A stretch of 7,515 nt of DNA from UBA8437 sp003445035. Its GTDB lineage: Bacteria > Planctomycetota > Planctomycetia > Planctomycetales > Planctomycetaceae. Positions 7,166 through 7,515 of the stretch are shown in pieces (the stretch's first letter is position 1; each line of letters begins with the position of its first letter). The stretch lies in contig CALCHI010000334.1 of NCBI GenBank assembly GCA_937901285.1, positions 1 to 7,515 on the forward strand, in the 5' to 3' direction. The notes beneath the pieces were generated by a model. It was not told where the DNA came from. It ran no database searches and was given only the letters and a program-made list of their open reading frames with translations. The translations under genes and the position numbers were made by a program.

Positions 7166-7201
7166 CGTTCATGTGCCCAATCTATTTCTGGGACAAAACC
7201 A

Positions 7202-7208
7202 AGGGGAG
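7202..7208 (+). promoter_or_regulatory. Ribosome binding site of the lipoprotein gene
   Basis: AGGGGAG lies nine bases before the ATG at 7218, a strong Shine-Dalgarno at good spacing. It decides the start of this gene and is the clearest ribosome binding site in the window. Confidence 0.8.
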
Positions 7209-7217
7209 TTCGGCAAG

Positions 7218-7515
7218 ATGAAGTTTGTCAGCACATTTCTAATGACCCTGTCACTGGGTCTGCTTTCGATTGGCTGTGGAGACACAGCCCCCGAGCAGTC
7301 GATCAATCCGGACGGCCCAGATCCCAATGCGTCTGGTCCCGCGACGGGTGCACCGAAGGATTCGATGGGTGGCGGCGACGCCGACAAGGGCGGTGATGCC
7401 GGCGACGATGGCGACAAGAAGGGCGGAGACGCCAAGCCCGCTGCTGGCGACGATGGCGACAAGAAGGGCGGAGACGCCAAGCCCGCTGCCAAGCCCGCTG
7501 CCAAGCCGGCTGCCA
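7218..7515 (+). CDS. Repeat-rich lipoprotein, N-terminal part (runs off the window)
   Basis: The first 99 codons plus one base are in the window, with no stop. Residues 1-20 form a lipoprotein signal peptide: K2, a hydrophobic core FLMTLSLGLL, and a lipobox-like LSIGC (16-20) with C20 as the lipidated residue. The mature part has no hydrophobic stretch. It begins GDTAPEQSINPDGPDPNASG and then becomes a low-complexity Gly/Asp/Lys region with GGDADKGGDA (52-61), two exact 15-residue units (62-76 and 77-91) and then KPAA units. Such charged, Ala/Pro/Lys-rich tracts are usually flexible spacers between the membrane anchor and a distal domain, which would lie beyond the window. The function cannot be named. 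It is transcribed divergently from the giant exported protein. Confidence 0.85.
   Translation, partial: MKFVSTFLMTLSLGLLSIGCGDTAPEQSINPDGPDPNASGPATGAPKDSMGGGDADKGGDAGDDGDKKGGDAKPAAGDDGDKKGGDAKPAAKPAAKPAA
7401..7514 (+). repeat. In-frame tandem repeats in the lipoprotein gene (2 x 45 bp, then 12-bp units)
   Basis: Unit 1 (7401-7445) and unit 2 (7446-7490) each encode GDDGDKKGGDAKPAA. They differ only at the last base (gct against gcc). Two 12-bp AKPA-type units follow at 7491-7502 and 7503-7514 (aagcccgctgcc, aagccggctgcc), and the array may continue past the edge. A degenerate relative (GGDADKGGDA) precedes it. The near identity at synonymous sites indicates recent duplication or slippage. 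Confidence 0.9.

Larger units (their letters stand above)
6703..7217. other. Divergent intergenic region between the giant gene and the lipoprotein gene
   Basis: About 515 bases with no convincing gene. The left part (6720-6900) is more A/T-rich than the flanking genes and must hold the leftward promoter, but no good -35/-10 pair could be fixed. A hairpin at 6931-6951 (gaccgga/tctggtc, seven pairs with one wobble, loop of seven) lacks a following T-run. The right part (6950-7095) is G-rich on the plus strand. There ggggaat occurs three times (6989, 7040, 7088) and tttggggcgt twice (6955, 7048). An 86-codon minus frame (6912-7172) lacks a ribosome binding site and has gene-unlike composition. 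Confidence 0.6.

Noticed and set aside
7117..7166. tRNA-like look of the sequence around the lipoprotein leader (gtgtaatg, a ggtgcgagatcc stretch resembling a T-arm, and cgcagcca)
   Set aside because: No cloverleaf can be drawn: there is no anticodon arm, the T-loop lacks TTC, the T-stem does not pair properly, and no complementary acceptor strand is correctly spaced. At most it is a degenerate fragment, more likely coincidence.
6912..7172. 86-codon minus-strand frame in the intergenic region
   Set aside because: It has no Shine-Dalgarno, its composition is gene-unlike (P/T/S/R), and it lies over the G-rich repeats and the leader of the lipoprotein gene. It cannot be wholly excluded without homologues.
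7169..7504. 111-codon minus-strand frame with A/S/P repeats
   Set aside because: It is the antisense shadow of the repeat array in the lipoprotein gene, which has a strong ribosome site and a signal peptide.

Overview
The window is G+C-rich, from a Gram-negative, envelope-bearing bacterium. A Planctomycetes-type genome is my best guess. It rests on the giant secreted beta-helix protein with EF-hand-like loops, the acidic repeat lipoprotein and the style of the intergenic regions. No rRNA or tRNA gene is present to confirm the taxonomy.

Layout, left to right. (1) Bases 1-86 hold the last 27 codons of an unidentified plus-strand gene with a Pro/Gly/Asp-rich tail. A strong intrinsic terminator follows at 144-181. 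(2) Bases 224-1030 encode a stand-alone biotin-protein ligase (BirA) without the DNA-binding domain. (3) Bases 1027-6702, on the minus strand, encode one 1891-residue exported protein that fills three quarters of the window. From the N-terminus it has a signal peptide, a beta-barrel that resembles the inverse-autotransporter (intimin/invasin) translocator, a basic linker, a very long right-handed parallel beta-helix interrupted by blocks of tandem 12-residue EF-hand-type calcium loops, and an unrecognised C-terminal segment. (4) Bases 6703-7217 are a divergent intergenic region. It holds a perfect palindrome next to the start of the giant gene and a pair of crossing complementary segments upstream of the next gene. 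(5) From 7218 to the window edge is the start of a plus-strand lipoprotein with DNA-level tandem repeats. It runs off the end of the window.

How the genes relate. BirA is housekeeping: it biotinylates biotin-dependent carboxylases. It is only a convergent neighbour of the giant gene, and their TAG stops share one CTAG palindrome. The giant protein and the lipoprotein are divergently transcribed and both point to the cell envelope, but the sequence shows no functional link between them. The most interesting item is the giant protein: an intimin-like barrel whose apparent passenger is a calcium-loop-studded beta-helix instead of Ig-like repeats, which reads as a surface adhesin or surface-layer element.
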